DNA of 13,674 bases from Nanohaloarchaea archaeon PL-Br10_U2g27 (GTDB lineage Archaea > Nanohalarchaeota > Nanosalinia > Nanosalinales > Nanosalinaceae), in NCBI GenBank assembly GCA_001564035.1, contig LKMX01000015.1, positions 1 to 13,674 of the forward strand, given 5' to 3'. Under the pieces are notes generated by a model. That model was not told the DNA's origin, did not search any database, and was given only the letters and a program-made list of their open reading frames with translations. Position numbers and translations under genes: made by a program. This document shows, piece after piece, positions 13,101 through 13,674 of this stretch (position 1 is the stretch's first letter; every line of letters begins with the position of its first letter).

Positions 13101-13674
13101 ATGGCAGGGATTAACCGCGCAGCCCTAGTAATATTGATAGGCCTGTCTTCAGTACTGGTTTTCAATGCGTTTACAGGATCTTTTGCAACTTCTGTTCTGG
13201 CTGCACCCATTTTTATCATAATACTGCTCAGTTTACTAGCGATCGTAGTTTGGGCGCTATCTTCCGATAATTCAAATGGCGAAAACAGAGCTAATAGTCT
13301 TCAAAGCCTTGATTCCAGCAGCAATAATTTAAGTAACGGAGGACAAAGTGGTGGTATGGGACTACTTGACAAGATTCCAGGATTTGGAAAAGAAAATCAA
13401 AACAGAGGAGGCTCACCTCAAAACGCATCTACAGGACCAGACCACCCTGATAACAGGGCTGAAGCCGCAGCATTGATAAATTCCATGGAAGAAGAAGGAA
13501 AGCAGGATGAAAAGGCCGTAGACGTAATAGAAGAGAGCGAAGAGAAGAAAAAGGCCAGAGAGCAAAAGCTGATAGGCCTGACTAATGAAGAAGAGAAAAG
13601 ACTTGAGGACGTGAAACAACGGTTAGACGACATACTACAACACGAAGAACACATTAAAAGAATCATCCAGAACA
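13101..13674 (+). CDS. Two-pass membrane protein with linker and cytoplasmic coiled coil (partial)
   Basis: The frame is open for 191 codons from the ATG at 13101 to the right edge without a stop. Two hydrophobic segments (about 6-24 and 31-52) form a membrane hairpin. A flexible Ser/Asn/Gly-rich linker (about 54-85) is followed by MGLLDKIPGFGKEN at 86-99, a second linker, then a charged helix or coiled coil from about 117 (for example EEKRLEDVKQRLDDILQHEE). MGLLDKI resembles MGLLEDM at residue 217 of the 5298-6245 protein and MGLVEQI at the start of the 4843-5205 protein, and in each case helix follows. The start is 25 nt after the DUF357 stop. No known family recognised; a membrane-attached scaffold is a guess. 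Confidence 0.78.
   Translation, partial: MAGINRAALVILIGLSSVLVFNAFTGSFATSVLAAPIFIIILLSLLAIVVWALSSDNSNGENRANSLQSLDSSSNNLSNGGQSGGMGLLDKIPGFGKENQNRGGSPQNASTGPDHPDNRAEAAALINSMEEEGKQDEKAVDVIEESEEKKKAREQKLIGLTNEEEKRLEDVKQRLDDILQHEEHIKRIIQN

Larger units (their letters stand above)
11..13579. repeat. Dispersed highly iterated palindrome AGGCCT (49 copies)
   Basis: Hand count of exact AGGCCT: 49 sites, first at 11-16 and last at 13574-13579, on average one per about 280 bp. With equal base frequencies a given 6-mer is expected about 3 times in this length. Copies occur in nearly every gene, in all three codon frames (for example within the 8782-10401 gene: Arg-Pro at 9178, Gly-Leu at 9543, Gln-Ala-Ser at 9908) and twice between genes (1790 and 6355). 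Two copies are adjacent at 11472-11483. It behaves as a DNA-level motif, not a protein one. Confidence 0.9.

Noticed and set aside
1..13674. CRISPR array, tRNA, rRNA, transposase or integrase
   Set aside because: Looked for spaced repeats, cloverleaf-like stretches with CCA-proximal T-arm sequence and transposase-like proteins on both strands; none seen.

Overview
The window looks like chromosomal DNA of a salt-adapted archaeon with moderate GC content, most likely a DPANN lineage such as Nanohaloarchaeota. The archaeal assignment rests on a diphthine synthase (Dph5), a Trm5-type tRNA methyltransferase, a DUF357 protein, TATA-box promoters placed about 25-28 nt before start codons, and T-rich terminators. 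The proteins are strongly Asp/Glu-rich, which suits a salt-in halophile. The lineage below Archaea is inference.

Region 1 (1-5205, minus strand) holds an envelope block. A three-gene operon (5205 to 1801) encodes a small helical protein, a short membrane-anchored protein and an 861-residue secreted beta-domain protein. Next comes a second secreted, membrane-anchored protein of repeated Ig-like domains that runs off the left edge. The two large proteins share a cysteine-bracketed domain type, so both are probably surface or stalk proteins.

Region 2 (5298-10401) holds four acidic, helix-rich proteins I cannot assign to a family. Three are on the minus strand (5298-6245, 6514-7641, 7709-8635) and a large coiled-coil protein (8782-10401) is divergently transcribed. 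Two of them, plus the small operon protein at 4383-4826, carry a basic pair followed by a Gly/Ala-rich membrane segment. The 5298-6245 gene has a strong internal Shine-Dalgarno and start codon ahead of a domain that resembles the neighbouring small protein at 4843-5205.

Region 3 (10441-13674) holds translation genes and a possible MNT/HEPN pair. trm5 and dph5 diverge from a 39-bp gap that appears to hold two leaderless promoters. Then come a MNT-type nucleotidyltransferase, a HEPN-like protein and a DUF357 protein with overlapping reading frames. Last is a two-pass membrane protein with a coiled coil, cut by the right edge.

Across all regions the palindrome AGGCCT is extremely frequent: 49 copies counted by eye, against about 3 expected if bases were equally frequent. 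It lies on all gene strands and in all codon frames. This genome-signature-like motif is the most striking feature of the window. No tRNA, rRNA, CRISPR array or transposon was seen.
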